A stretch of DNA of 64,000 bases from Balaenoptera acutorostrata. Taxonomy: Eukaryota; Chordata; Mammalia; Artiodactyla; Balaenopteridae. The position numbers were made by a program, and so were the translations under genes. Numbering within the stretch: position 1 is the first letter of the stretch; the number at the start of each line of letters is the position of its first letter. Location of the stretch: the NCBI RefSeq assembly GCF_949987535.1, contig NC_080068.1, positions 77,029,254-77,093,253 on the forward strand, read 5' to 3'. Below the pieces are notes generated by a model that was given only the letters and a program-made list of their open reading frames with translations, did no database searches and was not told where the DNA came from. Positions 36,361 to 48,520 of the stretch are shown in pieces.

Positions 36361-37289
36361 ATCTTTAACCTACCACACCTGAGGTCCTAGAAATACTATT
36401 AGAACTAAAACTAGAATCCATCTCTCTTGAGTCTTTGTGCAGTATGGCAATGTTGACAGTGGTGCATAGGAGGAGGATGAAAAGGAAAGACCAAAGTGTG
36501 AGGGCACTGTGTGAATGAAGAACGTTTCAGGGTGCAGTCTAAGCAGTCGTGTGAGTAGCATGTACACTTGGGAGCCTGAAAGGGAGGCTGGTAAGGAGAA
36601 CAGGGGTCAGGGACTCTCTGATACAGAAGAGAACTTAATTCTTTCTTATGATGGCTGACTCTCCTCCCCAACGACTTCCCCGCTAGTTGTCTCCGTGTTT
36701 TCAATGGTAGGTTTGATTTGCAGGGCCGCCTACTCTGCCTCTGGGAAGCTCTGATTATTACAACGTTTTCCCACAGAGCAGAAATCTGTTTCCCTCTAAC
36801 TTCTACCCAGTGGTTCTAGTTGTATGCTTATATTGGCTTAGGGTAATATTGTGAAAGGCTTCTACATGCAGCTCTACAGCTATGGTAGCTCTTATAGTCC
36901 CTGTGAATTCTTTGATTCCAGGTTTCTGACTCTTCATTATAAATTTAAAAATTCCCCTACCAGTCAGGACACTCTCCTATAAGCTACCCCAGTTTGCCAA
37001 TTGCTCTTTCAAAGTATTCTCCAAGAGGGAGCTGAACAGCCCACTGTCGACAAGCACCGCCATCACACACTGTGTACCCTGCCATTATCCGTGCACATTA
37101 ATAATATGTGATGCAGAGCCAAACTCCTAAATTTATTCAGGTATGCTTTACTAACTGTGCTTCTCCCAGGTGGTTGTGTGCATGTGTGTGTCTGTGTGTG
37201 CTTGTTTTTGTTTTTTTTATACTCAGCTGTGGAAATTTACATTTATCCCTAGAAATTTTATCTCAATAAGTCCAACTTAACAGTACCTT
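36361..37289. other. Intergenic sequence
   Basis: No gene recognised; short TG run near 37180-37200. Confidence 0.4.
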
Positions 37290-37790
37290 TTTGGATCCAG
37301 GCTCTATCACTAAGACTACTCATTGTCTCATTTAGCTTCGTATAATCTGCAGATTTGTTAAGTATTTTTTCTATACTTTTATCTAAATCATTGATTAAAA
37401 TGTTGAACTAGACAGAGCCCTATGTCGCTCCACTAGAGACCATTCTCTATGCTGATGTCAATCTACTGATCAGCATCCTTTGGGTTCATTTATTCACCTA
37501 ACTGTTGTTAATTCATTTAATCGTCCTATCGTTTAGTCCATATTTCTCCATCTTGTCCAAAATAATACCATGATAGGCCTGGACAAATGCCCTGCTGAAG
37601 TCCAGATACATTATGTCGACTGCAATTGGCTGTTCTCTACATCCACTATCCCTGTCAGAGGAAATGAAGCAAATCCGACTCTTCTTCAAACACACCACGC
37701 ACTTTGATGATTCCAGGGCTTTGCTCGTGTTCTTTTCTCTGTCCAGGTTTTCTTCCATTCCACCTCACCTGCCTGCCTATTTCCATTGTT
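37290..37790 (-). mobile_element. CR1/L3-type LINE relic with reverse-transcriptase remnant
   Basis: The minus-strand translation of 37513-37758 reads IMYLDFSRAF and then LDKMEKYGLN, matching the CR1-clade motif (YLDFSKAFD ... L..KLE.YG) that contains a catalytic aspartate. The rest is decayed. The flank (GATGTCAATCTACTGATCAG) fits the same element. Confidence 0.7.
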
Positions 37791-38639
37791 CAGATATCAC
37801 CTCCTTGCTGTAGCTTTATTCCTTAACTCCGGGCATAATTATTTCCCCAAAACTCTTTATACACAGTACCATGTCCCAGTTGTTTGTTTATGCCTACTCT
37901 CTTCTCTCTCATCTAGAATGAGCTATGTCTTATTTAATAAATGTATGATGACTTTAACTAGTCCCTGGTGTCTAGTGACCATCACTTTCTTTCCAAAGTA
38001 CTCGTATATCACTCATGCCAAAATCCAATCTAAGACCTGCAATGTGGTCTCTAAATACCAATTCCCACTAAAAAGAACCAGGGCTCCTTGGAGAAATGGT
38101 TGATTCCAGGTCTAGGCAAAAAGTATAAAAGAGGAACCTGGGCCATCTTGTACCAGCTACAAGGATGCTATCAAAGACAATTAGTGTACTGTCAGAAGAA
38201 CTGAGAAGCCAAATGGAAGAGGCTTCCACTGGTCACAGTTTGGATAATTTGAGCATAAATAAGAATAAATACTGCAATAAAAGAAAATACATAAAATATA
38301 TTTAGACCCATGAGTACCTAAAACTGCAAAACAACACAAAACACAAAAAATCCACTGATGGTCTTTTAAGGACACCAGGGAACAAACTCACTATTCTGAA
38401 AACTGGTACATAAAGAGAAAGATTTCAGCATTTTCCTTAACTTGTCATACCTTACCATATCTTAGATATCCAGTAATTGATAAGGGAAGGGTTTTTTTCT
38501 CTTTACAGAAGTATTCTAGCTAATAAAATAACAAAAATGATATAATTAGAATATTACCATTTGCATACCCTAAATGAATAAAATCATTTAATCTAGGCAA
38601 TGCTAATCAATAACTCCTAAAATCATTAGGTAAAAAGCT
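37791..38639. other. Intergenic sequence
   Basis: AT-rich with no clear gene or repeat. Confidence 0.35.
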
Positions 38640-39430
38640 CATGGGGAACTTTATAATGGATAGTTCCAGCTGATGATACCCCAACCTTGCAGATCAAACC
38701 TGACATCGTAAAGAGAGAGACAAGGATATGGTGCAAGAGGAAGTACACAGCACCACCTGTGAAGTATCCTCGTTGAAAAATCGAACCTGAACCTGATGAA
38801 GTCTCTAAATTCAACTCCCAGTTTACAGAAATAAAAAGGGTTAGGATTAAACAACGCCACGGGGAGGCCATCAGCCAAATCCAGAATGTGGGTAATTCTA
38901 CAGTACCTATGACCCATTTTCCTTTAAAATAAATTGTGAGGAGGAAAAAAAGGGGACGGGGAGAGGACCGGTAGATCAGAAGAGACTTCGGAGACATGAA
39001 AACAAATGCAACGGGCAGAACTTGTTTGGATTCCGATTCAAATAAAACAACTCAAAAAACACTTTTTTGTGACACCATCAGGAAAATGGAACACCAGATA
39101 TTTGAAGATATTAAGAAATTATAGTTGATATTTTTGGTGTGATGATGGCACTGTGATGATGTATTTTTAGGGGAAAAATTCCTTATCTTTTTGGGATAAT
39201 GCTGAAATATTTAAGGAGGAAATCATATGATGTCATAGAATTGGCTCAAAACCACCAAGTCAGGGAGGCAGTGGGGGTCAGAATGGCCGGGTGGAGGCGG
39301 GGCGGGGATGGAGAAACAAGGTTGGCCATGAGTGGGTAATTGCTGTGTCTGGATGAAGGTTCATGGTGCTTTCTTTATATTGTTCTCTTTCCCTCATATG
39401 TGGGAAATTTTCATAATACTTTTAGAATTC
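38640..39430 (+). mobile_element. Old L1M-type LINE 3' end
   Basis: TATTTGAAGATATTAAGAAATT, GTGATGATGGCACTGTG, GGTTGGCCATGAGTGGG and GAAATTTTCATAATA are sense L1M 3' UTR. Confidence 0.7.
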
Positions 39431-39989
39431 AACCTAGAATTCTACCTGAATTTGTTGTTGAGTTCATCAGTCTGTTATCTTCAGAACCCACGTTCTTTCT
39501 TTTTCTGAAAATTTACGGATTTGCCAGAAGAGCAGTCTTTTCATTTCTCTTTCATCCTTCACGATTCCACGGAAACCACCAACCGTCATTTGGTGATCTC
39601 ACTGGTGCGTTCTCTCTGGCCCCTGGGACAGAGACCTTGCAGAACGCATTAAAGTGGGCAGGACCCTTCACAATCACTCTAACCACATGGGGCTCTGGTC
39701 CCTGTCACTAGTGTTCACATTAATCCTTTCCGTTCCCAAGCTTATTCTCTTTGACAGAAAAGACAGAATTAAAATTGGAGTTTTCTTTATAATTTGATCT
39801 CAACGTTAAAATAAAACCAGTCCCAAGTAGTGAATTTATCTTTTTTTATCATCTAGTTCTAAAGATAAGAAGAAGGCCCCTTTGTCCATCATTAGATATT
39901 TATTTTTTAAAATAAAGCTGGACTTTGGCATTTTGACTCTATTCTTACAGGTCCCTGTTATCCTTGGAATTTACCTATTTCTGCTTTCC

Positions 39990-40660
39990 TTCTTTTGTGT
40001 AGAAAATAGCACAGTAAGAAGAAGGTGGGCAAAACTTTTTTTACTGGTACTACACAATGCTGGTGAGTATTGGAAGGCAGATACTATCATATTCTGCTCT
40101 GCAAATAGAAACCAGTACTACCTCCCTGGAAGGCAGTTTTGCAACATGTGTCCAAAGCTTTTTAAACAATGTATACTCTTTGATCCAGGAATTCCACTTT
40201 TAGGGTTTAATTCTAAGCAAGAATATCATGTGGATATGCACAGAGATTTAGCTAATAGGGTGTCCAGAGCAGTGCTTTTAATATAGTTTAATAATTAGAA
40301 GCAAACTAAATGTCCAACAGAACAGAGTCGACTAAATAAACTATGGCTTATCATGCAGTGTAATACCACATAGCCATAAAACTGTGTTAGAAGAATATTT
40401 CATGAAATGGGAAGATGTTCATGACACATGATTTAGGGGGGAAAGGAGATTACAAAGCAGTACGTAGAGAATGCTTCCCATTTAAAAAAATTTATGTTTA
40501 CACATGGAACAAAAAGACTGAAAAGTTATATTAAAAAGTTACAGTATTGATATTTATCACTTTTTAAGGAATACATGCCATAACATTTTCTATCATGGAT
40601 ACTAAGTACTTTGAAATAAGAAAAAAGTAATTAACAATAAAAATAGGAAGAGGGCACCCA
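39990..40660 (+). mobile_element. Old L1M-type LINE 3' end
   Basis: TACACAATGCTGGTGAG, CTCTTTGATCCAGGAATTCC, TAAATAAACTATGGCTTATC and ATAGCCATAAAACTGTG are typical sense L1M 3' sequence. Confidence 0.8.
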
Positions 40661-41301
40661 GGGCAAGCTCTGACCACTACGCAGTGCTTCCTTTGTGGGG
40701 TGCAGTGTGCTCTGGCCTGACCGTCCCCCAAGAACAGTCGTGAACCTCCCTTGAAGGGTTTTTGCCATCCCCTCCTGGTGCACAGAGAAGAGGGGGCAGA
40801 ATCAATTACTCCCTCGGATATAAGGGAGCTTCAGCAGCTGGTTTGAGGCTTGTTGTGCAATAGCTGCTAAATAAGGCGTCTGCCCCAGGAATGCAGGCCC
40901 AGCCAAGGCAAACCCGAGAAACCCCTTCTGGCTTCAGCTCAATCTCCGGAAGGGCACGGTCTGGCTCCACCCTGGGGTTGTTTGGTGCTTTGTGGCTCAC
41001 CTCTCAGCGGTTAGCACTGTTCATTCAAGAGGTTTCCCTGGGGTTTGGGTTAAAGCTGTTGGCCTCTGCTCTGTAGTCTCTTGTGTGACTCACTGTGCTG
41101 TTTTGTCCATTATTATGTCCTATTTCCCTGCTAGCAGCCTCCCTGCCTCTTCTTTAAAAATCTCTCTTCCTCCTCCTTTTCCCCAAGTCCAATCTCAAAC
41201 GGTGAAGGTTTATCACAAGCAACAGAGTTAGCAGTGAGCTTGTGATTGTAACCCTCAACTCATAATTCTCTAGGCAGCAGTTTAACTTACCCCAGTAAAC
41301 A

Positions 41302-41354
<53 letters not shown>

Positions 41355-42489
41355 AATGTGTGTTTAAAAAGAAAATTAATATTCTCCATTATATCTAACT
41401 GGGGAAATACTACAAACATGCATCACTGCAAGCATTTTATTGTCTTCTGGCTCCTGAGGTCTAGGACACGTGGTGCCTGTCCCTGAGTACTGGATTACAT
41501 TTGCTTCTAAATTCTGAATCAGCTGAAATTCACATTAAAATGCATGATGCTGCAGCATATTACTGGCAAACTCCACAAACTTCCTAAATAAAACAAAGTA
41601 ATATAAACAAACAAACAACACCAATAGGATCTTTTGAAAACCCAGAAAGAAGAATATGTTTTAGAAGTTTCAGGATTCGCAAGCATTTTTATATGTATTT
41701 CAAGGCTGAGCAGTTTAAGATACTGAATGACTCCAGAGCTCCTGACACAGCTCTCACTTGGCTCCCTGGACTGACTCAGACACAAGATGGTGTTATTGAC
41801 ACGAATTCTGTGTATGCCAGAGGCAGCATAGAGCCCTCAGCTACCAGGAACTAGGCAAGCTTTCCTCGTGGGCGGAGGATATGAATACCTACTAGGTGCA
41901 ACCGGAGTCACTCTGGGAGGCAGAGCTACCTCCGCTTATAGGATGCCTGTTATTCCGCCATCCGTGCTTCTTTCCTCTGTGATACTTGGCTCTTGGCATC
42001 TTCATTTGAAAATACTCCCAGAAGGGAAATACACACAAAATCCTAAGACCTTAACAGAAAGGGTGAGGAACGGAGGACAATCACCCTCCTCTCTCCTGGT
42101 TTCCACGTTGTGCTCTTCCCTAAACTCCTTTGATTTCCCACTAAACACACTGCCCCTTGTGTTCTCTCTGTCATAGAGAAATACTCGAGGGGGAGGTTCT
42201 CAGGCAAAAGAACCAAACCAAACCAGAACAAAAGCAGAATGTTAGGACTTAAAAGAACCACGCAAATTCTTATCCCAATTCCTGAGGTTAGCTAAGGTCT
42301 TTCTCCGGATTGAGCAGTGACAGTCCAGCGTGCAGTGTCGACCCTGCAAACTCAGGGCCCGCGTTTTGCCACACTGCACCATGGGGGTCTCCACCTTCAG
42401 TCCACTGACCCCCACCTCCACTCAGAAACCTGCAGACCTCGGGTTTGCTCCATCTCAAAAGTTAGCTTTTCAGACACTATCTGAACCAC
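40661..42489. other. Intergenic single-copy sequence
   Basis: GC-moderate unique sequence. The 40660-41280 part lacks repeat signatures. The GA microsatellite is listed separately. No coding gene. Confidence 0.4.
41304..41349. repeat. (GA)n microsatellite
   Basis: About 22 GA units. Confidence 0.95.
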
Positions 42490-42570
42490 TTCTACTTTAA
42501 AGTGCTGATTTCCAGAATATAGTAGGTATTTGATAAATACAGGTTGAATGAGTGAATGAATGAATGCTTG
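42490..42570 (+). mobile_element. L2 LINE 3' tip
   Basis: TAGTAGGTATTTGATAAATAC to GAATGAATGAATG is the L2 3' end. Confidence 0.65.
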
Positions 42571-42799
42571 ACAGTACCACGTACTACCAAACCCAGAGAA
42601 GTCAGTGTGCTAATGAGGATCTCTAGGCCCAAGTTACAGAAGTGAAATCTTGCTAGCAGATATGGGGGAGAGTTTTTGTTCTGAGGTGTCCTCTTGGACC
42701 CTCTGAGATCCTAGCACAGGGCAGAATAATGTCCTCTGCCTGCCCTAAGACTCCACTTCTGTAACCTCTCTTGAATTCCCTTACTTCTCTTTGTCCTAC

Positions 42800-43250
42800 G
42801 TTGCTATTCTCTTGGCTTAGATACCCATCATTTCTTGCCTAGAGTAGGGCTACAGCCTCCTAATTTGTCTCTCGGCTCCCCTGCTCCCTCATTCCCTCCC
42901 TCCCAAATCATACTTCACTGCATCCCCAGTCCTGCAGGACCTGATTCCAGTCTATCTCTCCTATCTTCTCTCATCACACCCTTCTTTGTGTGCCCCTCCC
43001 CCATCTCTCCTTCTAACAGAAAACTGAAATGAAATATTTCTAGATTCCCAAACACTCCATGCTCTCTCTGGCTTTGGAGTCTGACCAGCACTGATTCCTC
43101 TACCTGCAACTTCCTCCTGTTCCGCACCACCACCATTTTCTTTGCTCCCTCCTATTCACCCTTTAGTAGGAGGATCAGTCACCTCCTAGGGGAGGACAGA
43201 GGATGCCGCCTCTTCCAGAATCCTTCTCTGATGCTCTAAGAAACTACATG
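42800..43250 (+). mobile_element. Probable L2 LINE fragment
   Basis: GCCTCCTAATTTGTCTCTC and CTTCCAGAATCCTTCTCTGATG resemble L2 3' sequence. Diverged. Confidence 0.45.
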
Positions 43251-44263
43251 TCCATTATGGGTCTCCTGGGACCTCTTCTCCAGGTCATCCTCACATCAGA
43301 ACTCAGGCTGACAAAGCAGCACATCTGGAGCTCTGTCAGCTACTATTAAACAGGGCAAAAGGGAGAGGGTAGAGACTTGGACACCAGCCCTTAAGCCTCA
43401 CCTGGAAGTCACACTTTAAACTTCCATTCAGTCTTCATTGGCCAAAGTCACATGGCCATATCTAACTTCTAGGGGACAGGGAAGTGAAGTCCTACTGTGT
43501 GCCTAGAAATGGGGAGAACTGGAAGTATTTGTTCAACAGCGCTAGCAACTTAAACATTCAAGGAAGTTAAAGCCCAGCAAACCCCCAATGGATTTGGTGA
43601 CCTTAATGAGAAATGTTTAATTTGTGTGAGGGTGTGTGAGCCATATTAGAGGAGGCTATGGAGTGATGGAGAAGTAAAGAAATAGAGACAATGAGAAGAG
43701 ACAACTCCTTCAAGATGTTTGGCGGTCAAGGGGAGAAGGGAGATAAGTGGTGGGGTGGAGGAGTGTAGCCAAGGAAGAAAATGGTGTTCATTGTTTGGTT
43801 ATTAGTATGAGTGTAGTTTGAGCATGGTTAGATGACAACAGGATATATCCAGATGAGCATGAGAGTTTGAAGATCCATGAAAGGAAGAACTGGGTAAGGT
43901 CCTGAGCCAGTGGAAGAGATTGGACTCCAAAGCACTGTGGAGGGATTGGCTTTAGATTGGAATAGGCTTTCCTCCTGCATTTCTAGCAGGGACAAGAAAG
44001 GAGCAAGTGGGTGCAGATGTCAACTGGTTATGGACTGGGAAGAAGAAAGTTGAGGGAATCTTGTCCAGCGGTTTCTGTTATCACTGTGAAATTCATTTAT
44101 ATAAAGCTATCATAATCTGTTCCACTTGGAGAAATTTAGGAGATCATTATGGTGGGGGGAGGGATGCCCCTTTGTATCGTTGTGGTTTACTAGCACAATA
44201 GTTGGGAGGGTGTTGAACATTCTCTTTCTATACCACCCTCCCCTTCTAATTGAGCCTTATTTC
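43251..44263. other. Intergenic sequence
   Basis: 43600-44000 is purine-rich and unique. No gene. Confidence 0.4.
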
Positions 44264-44279
44264 AGGCATGTAGGTTTTA

Positions 44280-44586
44280 TTTTTATTTTATTTTTATTTT
44301 TAATTAATTAATTTATTTATTTATGGCTGTGTTGGGTCTTCGTTTCTGTGCTAGGGCTTTCTCTAGTTGTGGCAAGCGGGGGCCAGTCTTCATCGTGGTG
44401 CGCGGGCCTCTCACTATCGTGGCCTCTCTTGTTGTGGAGCACAGGCTCCAGACACTCAGGCTCAGTAATTGTGGCTCACAGGCCTAGTTGCTCCGCGGCA
44501 TGTGGGATCTTCCCAGACCAGGGCTCGAATCCGTGTCCCCTGCATTGGCAGGCAGATTCTCAACCACTGCGCCACCAGGGAAGCCT
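44280..44586 (-). mobile_element. CHR-type SINE with target-site duplication
   Basis: The 16-bp duplication AGGCATGTAGGTTTTA is at 44264-44279 and 44587-44602. The ATTT-repeat tail is at the left and the head CCACCAGGGAAGCC at the right. Confidence 0.95.
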
Positions 44587-44602
44587 AGGCATGTAGGTTT
44601 TA

Positions 44603-45789
44603 ACTGCCAAATACAATCCTCTAAGCCCAGTAAAAAGTGGCTCATTCCTAGTGTTGGCAGTAGGAGTTTTAACATAGCTATGAAATAAAAATCTGTTTCT
44701 GTCCAAACTCATCTCAAAATATTCTGTGCTATTATCAACCCAAGAGGCTTTGTCTTTACCTTCTTCCTGTCTTCAACCTGAAACTGATTTCTCAACCCAT
44801 ACTATACTGACACAGGTCAAGACAGTCTCAGCTCAGAAGGACGATCTTACCTGACTCTATTCTTTGGAGCATAAAAAGATGCCTTTAAGGTTTCAGGACA
44901 TTGCTACATTTGGATGTTGCTACTCCAGTTATTCTTGCAGCTGCTGGTCCAGAAACTCATGATCCTCTCTGCAAGTGCTCTTCTGCACCCTGCGAGCTTG
45001 GTCAGGGCTCATGATTATTTTTTTTCCTCCTTTTTCAAACAGATTTTGGGGGGGGGGGTTCAGAGAGGCCTCCCTGCCTAATTTAATTTTGTTTCTCCTT
45101 TCTTTGTTGCAAGCAGATGTCACTTTTACATCTGTGACTCTGATCAAATACCCCATGTCTCCTCCACCACCAGCCCAGCAGATGTTACTACTATTAGCTA
45201 AACTCCAGCAAAAAAGGTAACAGGCAGCCGTTTCTGCTAATCATAGCATGCGGGGGGTGTGGAGGAGTGGAGGAGAGGAGCAGAGCTGGCCTCTTCCATG
45301 ATGTCCTTAAAAGGATGGATACTGGGGATCTGTACCCCACTGCCTATTTAGAGAACAGCACTTACACATGGAGTGCCTCCAAAGTTCATTCAAATACAGA
45401 AACACCATCTATGACTTACTCATAAAGCTTTAACCCAAACTCACACAGCTAACCCAGGGCAAGTGCCTTTTAAAGTGACATGACCCTGAACACACAATAT
45501 TTACATATGGGAGCAGAGCACCACCTTAATCATGCATAAATACTGTGCCTAATGTAAGATAAAACATAGAATTAATTTATATACATACATGCTTTCTGGT
45601 GAATTCCTAAACGATGGAAGCTTTCTGCCTGGTTGCCTTATTTTCTCCCATCTGATGTCCTGGAACATGCTCTATGATTTGTCCACCCTCTTCCACATGC
45701 ATTATAAATATACAATGGAAAAGACATTGTCCATGCACCATCCAAATCGCAAAGCCAAGTATTTAATATGCGGTTCAAGGAGACTCTAC
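44603..45789. other. Intergenic sequence
   Basis: No gene recognised; a G10 run at about 45049-45058. Confidence 0.4.
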
Positions 45790-45856
45790 CAACATCATCA
45801 TAATCATCATCACCATCATCATCACCATCATCATCATCATCATCACCATCATCACA
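45790..45856. repeat. (CAT)n microsatellite
   Basis: CAT/CAC/AAT triplets; the plus frame is a poly-His artefact and the minus frame poly-Asp. Confidence 0.95.
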
Positions 45857-45859
45857 GTA

Positions 45860-47119
45860 CTGGTGGTTAACATTCACTGGATTCTTTCCAGGAGCCAAGC
45901 ACTGTGTTAATTGCTTTGCACATGCTATTGTTTATTAGTTAATAGTTGTCTCACAGTGCCAGAAATACAAAGAGTTTCTATTATGAAACATGTGTATTAA
46001 AATGTGGAAAATATGGTTAAAATTCTAAAATGCTAGGAGAATGTCTGTATCAGTGGATCTTCAGACTTGGGGATGCTGTGGCTGGTTTCCTTCTATGTTC
46101 TGGGGAAGTAAATCCTGTCTGTGTTATTTTCTTAGTGCAGGTGAGTGGGAAAGACCGCTGCCTGCAGCAATCTTTTGGAGAAGCCCAAGGACAAATTTGT
46201 TTTTTAATTCTCTGGTTGAGAGAACTGTTGGTTCTGAGTTGAGCCTTTGGTGGACAGCGGCTTTACTGTGCTGGGATAATTTGGATGCAGCATTAAATAA
46301 AGCAATCAAAACGAAAATTCCTCTGCAGCTCTCACTGGTATTTAATATTTTATTCATTCCCATGTTATTGTGCTTTGCCTGTGGTAAAACAGCCTCAAAA
46401 CAGCCTCCAAGGAGTGAGGCATTAGGAGGCTGACAAGCGTTTTCCCATGAATTGCTACTACAATACAATGGCATTTTGTTTGCTGTTTTGTTTCCTTGTC
46501 TTCTAACATTCTTTCTGACTTTCAAGGAAAAAAAGAAGAAGAAAAAGAAACCCTCCTATGAATGGCAAAGAAAAGGAAAGAAAAGTTTCTTTTAAACTTT
46601 CAACCTTTTTCATTTGGTACTGGGTAGCATGTAAACATTTTTTTTCTCATGGTATATATGCTGGTAGTCTCTTCTCTTTTTTGTGCTCTAAATGGCCTTT
46701 CCCCCCCCCCCACCCCTTTTTACCACATAGCATTGCCTTTCCATTATTGATTCAGAAAATCAGCAGGGAAAAAAAAATCAACCGTGTACACATATTAAGA
46801 AAGAGAAGTCAGAGGAAGATGGATCAAACCATCCATCTATCCATGTGGCCATTTATCTATCAATCCATCTCGCTACCCACCGCCTCTATTAAAATAAATA
46901 GCGGGCACTGTACACATTGCTGGTTGGCTGAAGTTGTGATCTGGACAAAAGGTCTGTTTGGGAAAAGGATGCTGAAGCTCTAATTCTATTTGTGCCGGTT
47001 GAAAATCAGGAGGGGTTTTTCTACACTTCACTTTTATTAGATTATTTCTTATAGATGGTTTCTTTTTTCCTCCCAGACGCGTGGTGGAGGCTGCTGAAGC
47101 AGTTGGTCTATAGTTGGAA
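45860..47119. other. Repeat-poor upstream flank of PHOX2B
   Basis: Mostly unique sequence; 46040-46400 looks candidate-conserved (homeodomain motifs, no repeats). A C-run lies at about 46699-46710. A weak MIR-like piece (AGCCAAGCACTGTGTTAATTG) sits at about 45880-45935. Confidence 0.4.
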
Positions 47120-47130
47120 TAATTAAATTA
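47120..47130 (+). promoter_or_regulatory. Perfect PHOX2-type dimer site upstream of the CpG island
   Basis: TAATTAAATTA is an exact match to TAATYNRATTA, and its reverse complement is the preferred form TAATTTAATTA. It lies about 3.65 kb upstream of the PHOX2B start codon in repeat-free sequence, at the edge of the CpG island. Confidence 0.5.
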
Positions 47131-47134
47131 ACCA

Positions 47135-48520
47135 TTTGGTACAACTTTTAGGGGAGAGCTCGCGTGTAGAAAGCACAACTCGGAACAAAACAGGGCGCTG
47201 GGGCTGGGGCTCCGGCCTGGCCCAGCCCCTCACGCCTTTCATCTTCGGGGCAGAATCAGGACCACGGCGCACAAAAGACCCACACAGGGGACGATGGGCC
47301 AGGGATGATGGGGGGGTGGGGCGAAGAGAGGGACAGTAACACGGAACGAACTAAACCTACAAGGCCTACAAAGGGGAAAATGAAGTCAAGCGCGTTTGTT
47401 CATCGGACCGTGCGGTGCCGGTGCCGAAAGATCTCCTGGTACAAAGAGGAGGAGGTGCACAGCATCCGGACCCAGCGAGGCGCGGCACCAGGGGGCGCCT
47501 GCAGAGAGGCCGGGGCCGCGCCCGGCACCTGGGAGAGGGTTGGCGCGGTGGGTCGGAGGAGGCTGGGATTCGAGGCCGGTGGGAGCCTCGGACAGCAGCG
47601 CGGGGAGAGACCCGGCCCCGGGCGGGCCCGGGGGCAGCGGAGGGCGCGAGCCGGTGCCCTGCACTGGCAGCTGCTGGGCCTGCCCCTCGGCGGCTCCCCC
47701 GGGCGCCCCCGCGGCCTCGCGCTTCACTCGCCCTCGCCCCTTGGCGGGCTCCTCCCCCCGGTCCTCGTCTTCTCCAGGAGTCTCCCTCCGACGCCTCTTC
47801 AACTCCCAGCTCCCCTGAGCTGCACACCTCACTCCCCACGCCAACGTCGCCTGCGCACAGGAACTGCCTCCAGGCACCGACTAAATCCCAAAGTTCTACA
47901 TCTTCACCGAAGACTCATCCTCAAAAGAGGCCGAAATAAACCCCGCTCCTCCCAGCTCCTCGCACACTCCAGGTTCGCGGTCCGCCTCCGCCCCAGTGGG
48001 GTCTGGGGACTGTCTGCAAATTAGGACCCGAAGGGGGATTGTCCGGCACTCATTTCGGGTGTAGGGCCGGGCCCGGGCGCGAAGCAGTGGCGCGGGGCGC
48101 GTGCGCTCTATACCCAGCTGAGACACAACCCCGGTGCGCCCAGGCGCGGGCGCCAAGAGGGGTGTGAGCCTGGTTATTGGCAAGCGTGGGCCTTGGAGCC
48201 AAAATGCATCTCCTCCAGGGCACCTCATGTCTTTCTCTTCTCTGCGGAAGCGCTTAAACCCCATATAAGCGGGAGGGGCGGGCTAGCGGGGTGCCACGCA
48301 GGCCTGTGCTCCCAGCATCCACATCCCCCGAGTGTGCGCCTGGGGCGGCGGTGTCGCCTTGGGAGAGCCAGGAAGCTCCCCTGAAAAGTCCAAGAGAAAC
48401 CTGGACAATTGCAGCCTTGTGCTTGACAACCTATCCCCCACCTCCCGGGGCGGGGGGGGCGGGGGGGTGGGTAAGTCAGGGTGGGGAAAGTCTATGTGCA
48501 GCGTCCGAACGGGCACAGCC
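47135..48520. promoter_or_regulatory. CpG island 2.3-3.6 kb upstream of PHOX2B
   Basis: Sequence composition switches abruptly from AT-rich to very GC- and CpG-rich, densest at 47400-48150. An optimal ASCL1-type E-box GCAGCTGC lies at 47667-47674, and a G-rich run able to form a G-quadruplex at 48447-48472. The island is separated from the gene by about 2 kb of AT-rich DNA, so it may be a distinct promoter or enhancer, possibly that of a divergent antisense transcript. Open frames inside it do not resemble known proteins. Confidence 0.7.

Noticed and set aside
45589..45898. Poly-His (plus) and poly-Asp (minus) frames
   Set aside because: Translation of the CAT microsatellite.
47305..48024. 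239-residue open frame on the plus strand, with several overlapping frames on both strands
   Set aside because: It lies in a CpG island where stop codons are rare. The translation is Arg/Gly/Pro-rich low complexity with no domain and long frames overlap it on the other strand.
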